Assembly (NCBI GenBank): GCA_958510875.1
Contig: OY294069.1
Location: 1,302,001-1,366,000 of the forward strand
DNA: 64,000 nucleotides
Source of the DNA: Endomychus coccineus
Lineage: Eukaryota > Arthropoda > Insecta > Coleoptera > Endomychidae
Reading direction: 5' to 3'
Shown: positions 1-12,396 of the stretch, one piece after another
Position numbering within the stretch: position 1 is the first letter of the stretch
Layout: each line of letters begins with the position of its first letter
The notes under the pieces: generated by a model
Told to the model about the DNA's origin: nothing
Databases searched by the model: none
Seen by the model: only the letters and a program-made list of their open reading frames with translations
Program-made: the position numbers and the translations under genes

Positions 1-277
1 GGTTCTCCTTCCATATGAGTTTGTAATTTCATCTTACAGATATATTTTTGATTCATAATATCATCATAGCCTAACTAAAACGTCCGGGAATCAATCCACC
101 TTTTAATGGGACCATTCACCGAGTAGTTCTATTCAAAGCCTCAGCAATATCCTCGTGAATCTATTCAAAATTCACTTTTTCCGCATTTTATCGTTCCAGT
201 AATGTGATTATCTGGTGTATGCAAGCCTGAAGGTCCATTATCGAACTGCCTATGAATGATATTCATTTTTTTTACAG
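1..277 (+). other. Intron sequence 5' of the first visible exon
   Basis: Ends in a T-rich tract and CAG acceptor at 275-277. No repeat or coding motif is recognised. It is taken as the 3' end of an upstream intron of the same T-box gene. Confidence 0.6.
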
Positions 278-587
278 AAAAATTCGTAGAAAATTCATCG
301 ACGTCGGTGCCTTCTCCGCCGGAACCCGTCGGTCTCGACTGTACCGTAGTGAGTCCAGCTGACACCGGTAGCGGCAGAGAATCGCCCGTTGACGTGTCAT
401 CGACATCGGAAAACGGAGCCTCCCATTCTGGAGAGAGCGGCACGACATCTGCCTCTAGGCATCCCCTGCTGCAGGAACGATGGACGAGCGAGGAGCTCAG
501 AAACGTTACCTGTCACCTCGAAACGAAGGAGCTGTGGGACAAATTCAACGATCTAGGAACGGAGATGATTATCACCAAAACTGGAAG
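278..587 (+). CDS. H15: T-box factor (Tbx20/H15-midline class), internal coding exon with start of T-box
   Basis: Coding exon of a DNA-binding T-box transcription factor of the Tbx20 group, which acts in the nucleus in insect heart, CNS and appendage patterning (family knowledge). The exon opens after a polypyrimidine tract and AG at 276-277 and closes at a GTAACA donor at 588. It encodes about 102 residues. The first ~65 form a low-complexity Ser/Pro/Thr/Gly linker. The T-box then begins with CHLETKELWDKFNDLGTEMI and ITKTGR, which fits Tbx20 better than Tbx2/3 or Tbx1. The reading frame enters with two bases of a split codon and leaves with AG of an Arg codon that the exon at 42013 completes. 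The acceptor shows that earlier exons, including the start codon, lie left of the window. Assignment to H15 rather than its paralogue midline is not certain. Confidence 0.9.
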
Positions 588-774
588 GTAACAGTGGTCG
601 GATTTAAATGATAAATACATTTTATTGAATATACTTACAACCCAAATTGATATTTAGAAATTTAAATACGTATCTCGATATCCAAGTAGCCATCTTCATT
701 AGTAGTTTAGCTACTATGGATGATGGCCGAAATACGTATTTAGATTCCATTAATAATGATTCTTGACCCAGTTA

Positions 775-1058
775 TGAATTATATAAATTCTCGGGAAATA
801 GGTCACAAATATAAATTCTCGAGAAATAGGTTCACACATACGAATTCTCGGGAAATAGGTCACATATATAAAGGTTCGGGAAATAGGGTCAAATATATAC
901 ATTCTCGGGAAATAGGTCACAAATAGATTCTCGAGAAATAGGTCCACACATACGAATTCTCGGGAAATAGGTCACATCTATAAATGTTCGGGAAATAGGG
1001 TCAAATATATAAATTCTCGGAAAATAGGTAACATATATAAATTCTCGGGAAATTCTTG
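775..1058. repeat. Minisatellite, ~28-30 bp units with higher-order period
   Basis: About ten imperfect tandem units built on the core TTCTCGGGAAATAGGTCACA followed by a variable ATATATA-type spacer. Unit variants recur in the same order: a CTCGAGAAATAGG unit, then an ACGAATTCTCGGG unit, then a GGTTCGGGAAATAGGG unit. The GAGAAATAGG marker appears at about 821 and 933, so a ~112-bp four-unit block is itself repeated. The array abuts a LINE fragment at its right end. Confidence 0.9.
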
Positions 1059-1252
1059 ACACGGAATAAGAAACCAAGTTTTTGAGAAGCGGTTTTCTCA
1101 ATGGACCTCACATGATCACCCCATGAGAGGGTGCTGTGGGTGGTGATCCCGAGCATTGTTATGGAAGACTTCATAGGAATAGTTGTACCTGACATCATCA
1201 TATCTACTAACCGAGAGCTGCAAGAACAAGTATTTCTTTTCATGCTCAACTT
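1051..1252 (-). pseudogene. Jockey-like LINE fragment, 3' part of reverse transcriptase ORF
   Basis: On the minus strand it reads SGTTIPMKSSITMLGITT, then STLSWGDHVRSIEKTASQKL and GFLFRVK. This is the region after the YADD box of non-LTR reverse transcriptases (thumb and beyond). The same family occurs at 41080-41930, 52140-52680 and 57690-57840, where the equivalent is STLSWDDHVRFIAKTGLQEL. Only about 65 codons remain. It is cut on the left by the minisatellite, which raises the possibility that the array grew out of the LINE edge. Confidence 0.7.
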
Positions 1253-1260
1253 AAAATCTT

Positions 1261-4200
1261 CGAGGAATGATATTCAAGAACTCATTATGTCAGAGTTATT
1301 GTCTACTTAATATAAAATCCTGACAATCTTCTATTTCCTGCAATCGTTGACTACTAAACGTGTTTATTCATCAATAACTTGAATTCAAAACTCAACAGTG
1401 TCATTTGTAATTATATATACCTCCATCATTGCATTGAGTATTTATTATCTGGATTTGAGAAATTACGTAGAATGAAGTTGACGATGATTGATTATTAGAA
1501 CGGGGCAGTTTCGTGTATTAAATAATAATCGTTAGCGTGATAATTACTATGTAAATAGGTAATCATAATGAATAGATATATTACCCACATTTAAAACTTC
1601 GCTACTAGACGTATGCAAGTACGTAGGGCAGCTAATTTGTCTTAAAAACATGGTTTTTATATGCACACACCAAGTTAGTTATTACTGTTATTAATTTAAT
1701 GTGACGGTTGAAAGAAAATTGATTGTAGAGGACAATTACAATTGCCTTAATACATACAGACTGTCTGCCAGCGGAATGATTTAGATCTATGGTATTCTAT
1801 AACAAAAATCGCTATTTCCATGCAATTGATCCACAGGTTTGTCTTTTTTGATTGTCATATTAAACGTGATAGTTAATTCTCAGGAATTACGCATGTTATA
1901 GTGCCATTATTATCATTATTTATTCAATAAAATTTCATGATGAACGCCTAAAGTCTAGAATTAATATTGGAGATCTTTAAATTCATAGGGTTCATTACCG
2001 TTAGACTCGTTTCGATTTATCCCCTTGTTCCTATCTACTTTCATTGCTCCTCAATGGATAATTGAGTGCTATTTGAAAGTGATCAATCAATTTAATAATC
2101 AATCAAGCGAGCACTAGACAGGCACCTATATAAAATAACGGAGGATCAACGAAGAGCAGGAGGCCGTATATACTTATGGGGTTGAAAGTCAATGACTGAG
2201 TTACAGTTCTTTAATAGCTTGTTTTTTACATCGCCGATCTAATCATTATTGCCCATCGAACACTTTTATAATCGATTAGGATTTTGTACCTGCCGTTCGG
2301 GAACACCTTCTGTCTTACACGTTCTTAGACAACTTAATTTCTAGGCTTACATGGAAGTCGAATTTTCTATCTTAATATATTTTCGAGGCGTAACTGTGGA
2401 TAGTCAGTTGCATTACTATTATTTTATTACTCTTTTTGTCAATTTCTGTCAATTGGTCTAAAAGTCTTGTTTGTCCATGTTTTGGTTCTCAGAGTTCTGC
2501 AATCTCCAACCATGTTGAACCAATCATCCAAAGATGTTTCTTACTTCATATCACTATAGTTTCAACTACTAAACCATCAATGTACAATTAAATCTAACCA
2601 ATTATTATTATTATTATTAATAATGAATGAGCGGATCCGGCGAAGTTCCCTTGTGCCCTGACAAGAATTTTCTATGGAAACCACAACTAGAACAACAATG
2701 TCACAAATTCACTGCAGCCTTCTGGTTTTCCAGAAGGGCTTAAACCAAGGTACTACTCCGATAGGTGATAAATGACACGAGGTACAAATGGCTTCGACTT
2801 AGATTAATTAATGATAATAAGTTCTAGGGATTAATACTCATCCCTTTATTATCTTTGTTCAGAACAGTTAGATCTGATTGCATCAAGTGCATCAGAGTAT
2901 TCAAGAATTTGGCTTTGACGGTTGGGTTTAAACCAAACACAACCATGATAGGTATCAATCTAGATATGTATTTCGGCAATCTGAATATTCAGGATGAAAT
3001 GGTACCCAATTTAGTGTCTTGTGGGACCCCATACAACACAGCCCATAGTTTTGAAAAAACTTCACTCATCTATTAAGCTTCTGTTTGATGTTTTAAACAT
3101 GAAATTGTCAACGATTTTATGGAAATATGGCGATTGTGGAATATCCTGGTTTATAAGGTTAGTGTTATAGTGTAATATTATATTAGTGTGAATGTGAGTT
3201 TTCGAAATCGATTAGATGCTCTTTACGTTACATCTTCAACGATTAAATTTACAGCCAAGCTCAATCAGAGCTATAATATGCTTAAGCTTAAGTTTATAGG
3301 TTTTAATTTTATCAAAATATATGATTGCCTTAGAAGCAGGACAATGAGAAGACAAAGATGTCACCGTATAAATTAAATGTAGCACCTTCACGAAAACAAA
3401 TAGAACTATCAGCTTTATGTTCTGGAAGAACGTTAGATCTCAGGCAATGCGTTCCATCTTCTAGTGTCACTTTAATGCTTAGATAAAAATCGAGTCTCCT
3501 TTGAAAGGACGGCCCGCTGAGGAGCATGAATGAATAAAAAAACCAGATAAGGGATATTTTACATTTATTTTACACCTGACAACTTTTATTACGAAGGCTG
3601 CCCTTTAGTTATTATGCATATTTTTCATTTCCTCGCAGTCTGCTTTTTTCTTACGATCCTACGATTGTGGCATCGAATAATACTTTTGGATTTTATCACG
3701 ATTTTAGATTCAATTCTCATAGCGACGTCCAAGTAAAATGGATTTGGGTTTAATTGAATAACCGTCAATTAAAACTTATATATTTCTTCATAAAACAGTA
3801 CCGTGTTAAATTAATATTTGATGTAGCTATATCCAAAATTTGCACAATTTAACGAATGCAATAGCAACTTAGTATAGCTGGCAATGAGGAGTACAAGTTC
3901 GCAGTTGATAGAAAATAGACGAGATTATGAATTTCTCGCTCGATTAAAAAAGGCATAACACGAACACTGAGGCTGAATTGATGACGAAATCATTTATTCA
4001 GAACGGTTCACAATTTGTAACACGTCAACTCTCATTTCGAAATTGAATTGTGCGCGCTGGAGCAACTAAATAGCGGCTGCAAGATGTCGGTACGTATCAG
4101 TGTCAGTCAGTTATGTTGAAATGCGGGAACGTTGTTTATTATTAAAGCAACGGAATCGAATTATCCCAAACAAGCGGTTTGTCACATTTCCCAGAATGGA

Positions 4201-4479
4201 AGTTGTCGTAAAACATAGTAACCGATTGATAATTCATGCGACACATTCCGAATCGATAACTTACTCTTTGCAAAGTATATTCTACTGTCTGTAGTTATAA
4301 AATAATCGAATTCCTACCATATTGTCCCCAAAATATCAAATCGAATCCTATGGTTTGAAGTCGAGGATAAATATACGATCTCGAAACATTAACACTCGCC
4401 TGAAATTGCTCCCCAATTAACCGCGGTGGTCTTTCTTGATGCCGTAGAGCCTTTGAGACAATAGCCAATTTTTCATTAT
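1261..4479. other. Intronic sequence, nothing firmly recognised
   Basis: AT-rich DNA. A short open stretch at 2855-3076 (+) contains a CIKC motif and a Met-Ile-Gly block loosely like BEL/Pao integrase zinc fingers, but the match is too weak to call. A (TTA)n run sits near 2600. No genes or clear repeats otherwise. Confidence 0.5.
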
Positions 4480-4490
4480 TATACGAAAGT

Positions 4491-5470
4491 TTGAGGGAGG
4501 TTGACTGGACGTTGGTGGTTGGAGGCGATGATCCCGAGAACACTTGTTATGATATGATATTCATTGGGTGCGTCAAGAAAAATACTCACTCTCCATGGTA
4601 TAACAACCACATAATACGGTTGATTAAGACAAAGACCTCGGCCTGGATGAGATATAGTAGATTCAAAAATTTATCAGCCCACAATCAGTTTTCCATGCTT
4701 AGGCGTGAGTTCAAAAGGGCAACCAACTCTGCCTGTAATGAGTACATTGCCTCGATTGAAAACAACTTAAAGCAGAATCCTAGGAAGCTTTGGAATTTTA
4801 TTAATTCAAAGGAATGCACACGTGATTTTCCCGCTGAAATGGACTATGGCGATGTGAAGTTGACTACCCCGCAGAAAATTTCCAAAACATTTGCTCATCT
4901 CTTCAGTCAAAGTTATATAACTCAACCCCCCTTAGCCAATTTAGATTCGGAGCCTCTAAGTAATGAACATGATATATCCATTAATTGTTACTCCCAAGAA
5001 GAAGTTGAATTCGCTCTCAAAAAGATCAAAAATGAATCTACATCAGGTCACTCATTTTTTAGTACCCCTCATTCACCTTTTCAATAGGTATCTTACGTCC
5101 TGCACTTTCCCACTAATATGGAAGCAGACGAAAGTCTGTACGATCTTCAAAAGTGGTGAAAGGGCAGATGTGCATAATTCACCTGTAAGCATCTTTTCCA
5201 ATTTTGCTAAGGCTTTGGAGATTGTTATCTACGATAGAGCATATTTCAAAGTTCATTCACGCCTCCTTAAAATACAACACGGTTTTGTAAAGGGTCGTTC
5301 CACATTCACCAACCTGACATCTGTCATACAATACATCGCTGAAAATATGGATTCTGGCTTCCAAGTCGATGTCATATATTCCGATCTATACAAGGCCTTC
5401 GATAGGCTTGACCACAGACTTCTGCCAGGTAAACTTCATGGAATTGGTTTCTTCTTGCTTCTTCAGGTGT
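4491..5470 (+). pseudogene. Jockey-clade LINE, endonuclease/RT linker and N-terminal RT, frameshifted
   Basis: First segment (4491-5087) is typical of the linker between endonuclease and reverse transcriptase: SPWYNNHIIRLIKTKTSAWM, YSRFKN, then REFKRATNSACNEYIASIEN and NPRKLWNFINSK. A frameshift near 5050 moves the RT into another frame, where LTSCTFPLIWKQTKVCTIFK, HGFVKGRSTFTNLTSV and YSDLYKAFDRLDHRLL are seen. These are RT motifs 0-3 (fingers and first catalytic Asp). The YADD box and everything 3' of it are missing. The sequence breaks off at about 5470. Confidence 0.85.
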
Positions 5471-5533
5471 CCCCAAGGCTGAATCAGCCGATTTGTTTGA
5501 GTGTGTATATGTTGAATTTCAATTGATTACCAT

Positions 5534-5605
5534 TTTCTATAGCGCCAAGACATATCCCTGTAGCACACCAGCATTGATAGTCATTGTAAAAGAGGAGACT
5601 TCGTC
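5534..5605 (-). pseudogene. Small antisense LINE RT fragment (motif 4 region)
   Basis: On the minus strand this short piece reads VDEVSSFTMTINAGVLQGYV followed by LA, the degenerate form of the INAGVPQGSVLAP block of Jockey-like RT. It is homologous to 29820-29900 and 58165-58240 (both minus). It faces the preceding + strand LINE, so the two come from separate insertions or from an inversion. Confidence 0.6.
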
Positions 5606-7079
5606 AACAAAGCATAAGCCCTTCCTAACTACGAATTACATTCCATCCTATGTATATATTGAGATAATTAATCAATTTGAAACAGTTGAATATTCAAATT
5701 TTTATTTTATATCGGTTTATTAGCAGTTTTGTAATAATAATTGCAATAAGATTATGCTAGATTATCTGAACATCAGTAGCTAAGGATAATTTAATGATGA
5801 CGCCTTGTAATTAAATCAGCCACCCAGTAAGTCGGACTTTTTCGTTTTCCTTCCGCACATAATTTGTATGAAAGAATAGTGAACTAAGGTTGCACACACT
5901 TAATACAGGGCTGGAAATGTGAAAACTATAAAACAAATTTAAAACCGGATATAGAATTATTCACAGTTCGGCAATTCTTTAAGTGCAGGGACGAAAATTG
6001 ATGTCCGTTTTTTGTAGCCATATTTCTAATTATAACGCCGGTGTTTGTTCTCGCTTTTCGTCGATTGTTTTTCTGGCTTGACACTCGATGCCTTCTAAAA
6101 TTAACTCTCACTCACAGTCGAAGTCATCACAAGCTTGCATTATAATCGTACACAATAGATTTATTACGACATTATCAAGTAATTCGAATCTTAATGAGCA
6201 ATATCAATGAAGCATCAGGATATACCTCCTAGTGGAAAATAATAATAAGAGAATGATACTGATTCCGATATAGATGATGATTTTATTTAACAATATTGTA
6301 CGTGGTTAGAGGAACCTAGAGATTGTTAGGGTAGCTGATCACGATATTGTTATTGAAATCGTAATGAAATGCACTTGGAGGTAGTAATCCACAAGTTGTG
6401 TAGTTAAATAATAGTTTTTTTTTACAAAATTAAAATAAAATGATATATTTTTTTCAAAACTTTATGAACAATATAATGACTCATTTTTAGCAAGTGGTGA
6501 TAAATATTTTTTTTTCTATTAAAAATGAAAATATTGTGATAATGATCTTTATAAATCAGCTTTCAGTTTAAATATGAAAAGCATACAAAAATAATTGATT
6601 GAAGGAAGTTGGTATAAAGGAAGGGAGATGCAAATAAATTCATATTATCAATATGTTAATTTTAACCTATTGTGATGATTTTTCATCTACAGATGATAAA
6701 AACAATTATATACTTACAATGATCATTTCAAATAAATCTACTAAATTAGAATTACATAATGGGTCTATTTTTTATCTGTGATTCGCCTGTCCTTCTGTTT
6801 TACCGTGACTAATGAGTAACTGCCAGTAGAAATCAAGTTTGAATTGTTTTCACTTCATTTGTTCTGAAATAGTAAGAAATTATTTTTATTATTTCTATCT
6901 TCATTTTGTGGGAAGAAATTAAATTATAGCTTAGTAGTTTCATTACGATCAATATACCTACCTCAAGGTCCATTTTATTACGTATTATTAGAATTGGTTT
7001 TAAAGTTTAATTTCATTTAAGAGCGAATTATACCGGAAACTCTTTAGGGATGAGGCAACAAGCAGGTTATGCTGTTCCT
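5606..7079. other. Intronic sequence, nothing recognised
   Basis: Strongly AT-rich, with homopolymer runs (T near 6415 and 6508). No coding similarity or clear repeat. Confidence 0.5.
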
Positions 7080-8210
7080 CAGGTAAATTATAGCATTATT
7101 TAGACATCAGAATCGTGATCAGCGATCCCAAAAACCCCAGATAACAAGTGAAATTGCATGTTTAAAACATTTTAAGGAGTGTCCTGAAGATGATCTAGGT
7201 AACTAGGATATCCTGGACTTCAGGTATGATTTCAATGAAATATATGTGATCAGAGATACGAAAAACTCCCGGATAAGAAGTTTTATTTCATTTTAGAGAG
7301 AATTGACGAGCATTCCCTGAGGATAACCTGACACCATGGTTGTAAGGGTCCTCAGATGTGTTGTAGCTCTATTCAGACATCAGAATCATGATCAGCGACC
7401 CCAAAAACCCCCCAAGTAACCCATTTGGTTTAATTTTAATGGATATTTATTAAATATTATTATACGTAAAAAAAGTGCATTGAGAAAAATGCATTTTTGC
7501 ACTTAAAAATGCAACTCAACATTTCTACTAAAAACAAAAAGCGTACAAAGTTTCCAGATACCTTCCAGACTATAATATAATGTCATTTTTGTGCTTTATT
7601 TCCTCGACTATAGAGCTTAAAGGTTTACATTATAAGCTTCATTATATGAATCTAATACGTCATGTGTTTGTATTCCCATTTCATATCTGCGAGCTGGTTA
7701 TTAAACAAGTGACGATCATCAATGTTCGGTATAGCGTTGAGCGAAATAAAATGCATTACAATGAGCAGGTGATTAAACTTAATCCTGAGATACGACGGAC
7801 CGGCTACTTCATGTAACAGTTGACGATCGCAACTCTCAGATTGAAGGAAAACGCCTCGCTACTGAATCGCGTTAATTCTGTTTTAGTCGAGGAAATAAAG
7901 CACTAAAACTCCAAACTTGGCGCAGCTCGACGGATTGAGATGCGGTTTTTTGCATTCGATTCAGATAATGATTTAGAAAATTTGTCCGGTATTTTTTTTT
8001 GCGGAAAAAAATTATCGCATTTTTACAGCCAAAAAATGCATTTTTCTGAGTGCACTTCTTGAGGTACTTAAATAAAAAAACCGACTCGAATTGGTTTCTC
8101 GGGGGTTTTTGGGGTCGCTGAACACGAATATGCTATCAAGAAAATTCACTGAGGTCCCATTGGACCTCCCGGGGGCATCCGGGCGTCCTGACGCCCTAGA
8201 TATCGTTTAA
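7080..8210. repeat. Foldback repeat with arms of ~137-bp tandem monomers
   Basis: The left arm has three direct copies of a monomer marked by GTGATCAGCGACCCCAAAAA at about 7108, 7247 and 7383 (spacing 139 and 136 bp). It then has a TGCATT...AAATGCATTTTT block near 7480-7500 and GTGCTTTATTTCCTCGACTA at 7590. The same landmarks return inverted in the right arm: AGTCGAGGAAATAAAGCAC at about 7885, GCATTTTTCTGAGTGCACTT at about 8038 and GGGGGTTTTTGGGGTCGCTG at 8101. No ORF with recognisable similarity lies in the loop. Related arms occur at 25910-26420 and 63835-64000. It is probably a non-autonomous DNA element. Confidence 0.75.
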
Positions 8211-8279
8211 TGTTTGTTAACTGTTGGAGAGGTAATATAAAGGTTGCTAGTGATGATTACGACGTAAAAAAACTCTTCT

Positions 8280-9045
8280 GCAATACCTGGTGGTACTCTG
8301 AACCTAGGAATTTGCTAATTTTTCTTCAGGTCAGTTTGGAGTTTGATTTTTTTTGGACCCTTTAGACTTCCGACTTTTTTTGGAGCAAAAATTCAAATTT
8401 AGCTATTTTGGCCAAATTGCAACTAAATTGGATGAAATTTGATGAAAGAGTAGGTCATGGCGGTCACAATAGGTGGTCCAAATATGGGCCCAAAATATTG
8501 GATAGTTCTGCATAAAATTGAAATTTGGCCAATTTATACGAGGGTGGTACCCTGAGACCGGGTAACCACGTCATCTTAAAATGTAACAAATTCTGGCTCT
8601 CGAAGTTTCCAAAGTTGCCGATCACGATTATGACACTCAGAATGCTATGCAAATTACCTGGAGGTGCTCCAGGCACTCTGGAGCCCTGTGTATCTAAGTC
8701 ATCTTCTAGGCATGAACTTTCTGAGTATCATAATCATGATTGGCGACTTCGAAAACCCTTGAGAGCCAGAAGTTCTTACCTTTTATGAAGAAAAATTAAC
8801 AAATTCCTAGAATATGACGAAGATACACAGGCCTCCAGAGACCCGAAAACACCTACCTCCAGGTAATTTGCAGAATCGGCGACTTTGAAAACTCCGAGAG
8901 CCAGAATTTGTTACATTTTGTGAAGAAAAACTACCTCAAATACCAACAATGAAAAGGTACCAATTTCAAACCTAAGCCGGAAGTCTAAAGGGTCCAAAAA
9001 AAATCAAACTACAAACTGACCTAAAAGAAGGGCAAAAAACTGTTT
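8280..9045. repeat. Large imperfect palindrome related to the adjacent foldback
   Basis: Several inverted pairs share one centre region near 8680-8760. TCAGTTTGGAGTTTGATTTT plus TTTTGGACCCTTTAGACTTC (8332-8370) is the inverse of 8980-9025. AAAATGTAACAAATTCTGGC plus TCTCGAAGTTTCC (8577-8610) is the inverse of 8885-8925. GCAAATTACCTGGAGGTGCT (8648) is the inverse of the tract near 8855-8875. A direct copy of the TGGCGACTTCGAAAACCC monomer core sits at about 8740, tying it to the 137-bp family. Stop-free stretches here are mirror-image artefacts and not genes. Confidence 0.75.
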
Positions 9046-10345
9046 TTTGACTCCACTAATTAAGATTGTGGGTAGCTCTAGTTGCTGCTCCTTGTAGTCA
9101 CGTTGAATGGTTCATGTTGATATAAAAGTATGTAATTTGTTCAATATTTCGTTAGCTGGTACGCTGGTATGCCATCAATTGAGTAATAAATTGAATATTT
9201 TCAACATTTGTAGATTGTAATTCGTAATTAGTTAGAAACAACAAAGCAACGATTGTAAACGCATAACCTTAATGGGTCTGCAAGAGCGATATTGTATTCG
9301 AGATCGATAAATATAAACTGAAAGATCACAGTGAAATAACGAGTTGTTCGCACAACTAAATTGCCCTTTCATTTGAGAGTTCGAGCGTTATAAATGGGAA
9401 TTAAGATTGAAATTTTTATTAATTGCTTACATCAGTCACGGCGAACATACAATAAATTAATACTTTCATCGCAATCAGGCGTTTTAAAATTGAATTCATC
9501 CAATGTCTGTGTGCTTATACCGTCGACCCGCAGACTCTACTACCCACTAATGAGATCTAGATGGCTCGGCTTTTTTCGATCTTCTAATTATTGTTTTATC
9601 TTGCTGTTTGTGGCAATTATAAGGACCGTTCCCTTGATCCACAAAGCTTTGCAATATGTTGGCCATTGTTTCTCATTGTTCAAAAAAAAAGATTGATTGC
9701 GATTTCGACACAATATTGCCTTCAGAATCTACCAGTTCCTCTATTGGTAATATCTAATGTTGATGGGATATATAAGGATATAATGACACTCACGCCTTGA
9801 TGAACATGACGTTCGTGTCACAAGACCAATTCAGGACTATTGACCTGGCGTACCGCGTACGATATTTAATTCAGTCAGTCGGTGAATATATTCGTACTTA
9901 TTACAGTAAAAATAAAGACCTAATTGAATTATTCATTTGAGCTGCAAATAATTGAAAGTATGGTTTGAGAGAATGAGTGATATCTGTTTACAGTTTATAG
10001 GTAGTGTTAGACGATAGGTTAGGCGCCCATGTTGATTGTGTGATACAGGTACAGCGATTTGTTTCATAAATAGTTTGCTTTATCGATTGTTGGAAGGGGC
10101 AAAAGAATGTTACTACGTGTTTTTTCTTGACTATAGTTTGGTAAGAAAATTCTGTTATTTTTATTTTGTATCAATTTGCGAGGGCAAGGGGAGAATACTC
10201 TGAAAAATGAATCAAAAATTCGTTTCTTCAACCACTCGGAAGTAAATGCATCAGTAACATTACTAAAAAAACATGGGCGACAGAGTTAGAGACATAGAAG
10301 ATATTTAGATATATTTATTGATTTCAGTACATAACAAGCAAGTGT
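9046..10345. other. Intronic sequence, nothing recognised
   Basis: AT-rich with scattered short open stretches that lack motifs. No repeat or gene is supported. Confidence 0.5.
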
Positions 10346-11043
10346 TCAAATACGAGGAAAAGGTGATAAGTTAAGCAAGAAATGATTTATTTGATCAAAA
10401 CTTATGTTACTTCCCAACATTTCTAGTTTTTCGGTCCCTTTCAAATGATACGATTTTGGCAATCTTTCGAGATAGGCGTTTATTTCAGCGATGACCTTAT
10501 CGTTTGAGCCAAATCCCAAACCCATTTTGGCCTTTTTAGGCTCAATTCCCTAGGACAAGTCCACTGTTTCGTCTGTTCTTTGGTCTCTGGTGTGTTATGA
10601 TGGATCTATCTTTTGTCCACTGTTACGAGACGAAGCAAAAGGTCCTCTTTATCGCGCTTGAACATCGCCTAACACTTCTTTGAAGTTGTCACACGGTCGC
10701 GTTTGTTGTCAACAGAGAGCAAATGCGACACTCATCTGACAGATGGCTTTTTCATATTCCAAAATGTATGCAAAATGTTCGTACCCGTTCGGTTGAGAAG
10801 AATGGGCAATGGATCCTCAGCAATCTCGTACACTTTAATTCGCCGATCGTCCAGAAACCTACCCAAGGATTTTATCGAACATTTCTGGCGTTATAACCTC
10901 AATTGGACGACCAGAACGTTCGGCGTCGTTTGTGGTACCACAACGAAAATTAGTAAACCACTTGTGCATTGTTCCAATCGATGGTGGAAAGTCCCCATGA
11001 AGAAATACTGTTTAATCAAGACGCGAAATCCACTTTTTTCCAT
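10346..11043 (-). pseudogene. mariner transposase, internally deleted and frameshifted
   Basis: Minus-strand remnant of a mariner element (cut-and-paste transposase, DD34D family). The start is at 11043: MEKSGFRVLIKQYF, the usual mariner N-terminus. Frameshifted pieces of the helix-turn-helix region follow. IHHNTPETKEQTKQW (about 10570-10620) is the block just after the first catalytic Asp. The C-terminus near 10346-10500 reads NDKVIAEINAYLERLPKSYH, LKGTEKLEML and SFDQINHFLLN. The central part with the second and third catalytic Asp is missing, so the copy cannot encode transposase. A related remnant lies at 55494-55865. Confidence 0.85.
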
Positions 11044-11139
11044 GTTTACAAAAATCTTTAAGGTTGCTTGCTTTCGATGGGTGTCAAAAGAGAACTGAAT
11101 GACAATCAGTCTGACAATTTTAATGCGTTCTAGTTAAAG

Positions 11140-12390
11140 ATGGTACATCACAAATGTCACAAAAACCTTTTCAATTGTGGCACGATGCCCTCATTGCCCA
11201 AAATAAATGTTCTAATTCGGAATCTGCTTAGGTTAGCTGAATTACACAATTCGCGAACTGAGCAATCCGTTGTAGCTCAATTGCTGAATTTTAATATACC
11301 TAAATGGTGTTCACAAAAATATTCCAGAATTTAACAGACTTAACTTCGAAAAATTTAAAAAACAAACCTGCGATAACGTTGTCACTCGGAGTTTCGAACC
11401 GAAATGTTTAAACGGAATGATCTTTTGCCGAAATATCTGCAGGATTGGCATTTGAGGTGGAGTACAAAATTCACCACCTTACACAAATAGCGAAATAGAA
11501 CTCGGCAACCGATTATTTGGCTTCGATCATATCACCTACTGGGTATTTATTTCGGGAAATGGGCAAATTTGTCACACTATGAGTCTTCCTAGCTTATACA
11601 TATTGTTATTGCGATAGACCACTACCCTTCGGAAATTAAGCGGGTCCAGTTTGAGTTGTTACGCCACTGTGTAGTAGTCTGTCGGATACCATCACCACAA
11701 CTGGAGGTGTGATGTTTATTTTAGCTGTTTATAAGATACGTTAACTCTTTGACCGCTCTTATTTTTCGATATTGGAAATGCAACGAATCGTTTCATTGTT
11801 TCTTCAATGGAACTCGCATGTGCAGCAAACACAATGACTTTGTTTCTATCGACGGTCATAATCTTGCTTTATCTTATAGGAAACGAATTCAGCTATAAAT
11901 TATGAGGCCCCTCGAGTCGATATATAAAAGAAATCGTCCAGCTAGTTACTCGAGAGTGAAATGAGAACGGACTGACGGCAATACATGATTTAATCATTGG
12001 ACAATCGGGTCCAATCCTTTTGTATGTCATCTGTGTAGTCAGGGTTTGAGGAATTAACTCATGGACTATCTAGACATTACAAATAATTAGTATTGTTCGA
12101 TTGTTAACACATAATCTACAAAGTGATACGTTCCATCTCACATCACATTTAGATATCAAATACATATACATTGGATTTATGGGTCACATTGTAAAAAGAT
12201 ATTTTATTTCGACTCCACTGAGCTCGTAAACATTATAAACTGAAACCGTCATGCACATGACTCTGGAATTGTGTTGCCTCTTAGAGAATAGATAAATAGT
12301 CTGCGTGGCCAAGTTACTGTCAGCAAATCATTTGATTTGGTTACTGGTTTTTATATAATTGTTTCACATTCTATAAGATACAAGAACGAA
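11140..12390. other. Intronic sequence, nothing firmly recognised
   Basis: Contains a moderately GC-rich tract at about 11600-11715 with a TTCGGAAATTAAGCGGGTCC segment. This recalls 5S rRNA internal sequence but does not align beyond it. Otherwise no gene or repeat. Confidence 0.45.
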
Positions 12391-12396
12391 TTTTCC

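Noticed and set aside
2855..3076. Possible BEL/Pao integrase zinc-finger fragment
   Set aside because: A CIKC motif and Met-Ile-Gly spacing alone are insufficient. No second His/Cys pair or integrase core is visible.
8464..8788. Overlapping open frames on both strands
   Set aside because: They lie in the palindromic repeat and mirror each other, an artefact of the inverted repeat.
11600..11715. 5S rRNA-like words (TTCGGAAATTAAGC)
   Set aside because: Similarity stops after about 20 bases and the pol III internal control region cannot be followed, so neither a 5S gene nor a 5S-derived SINE is supported.
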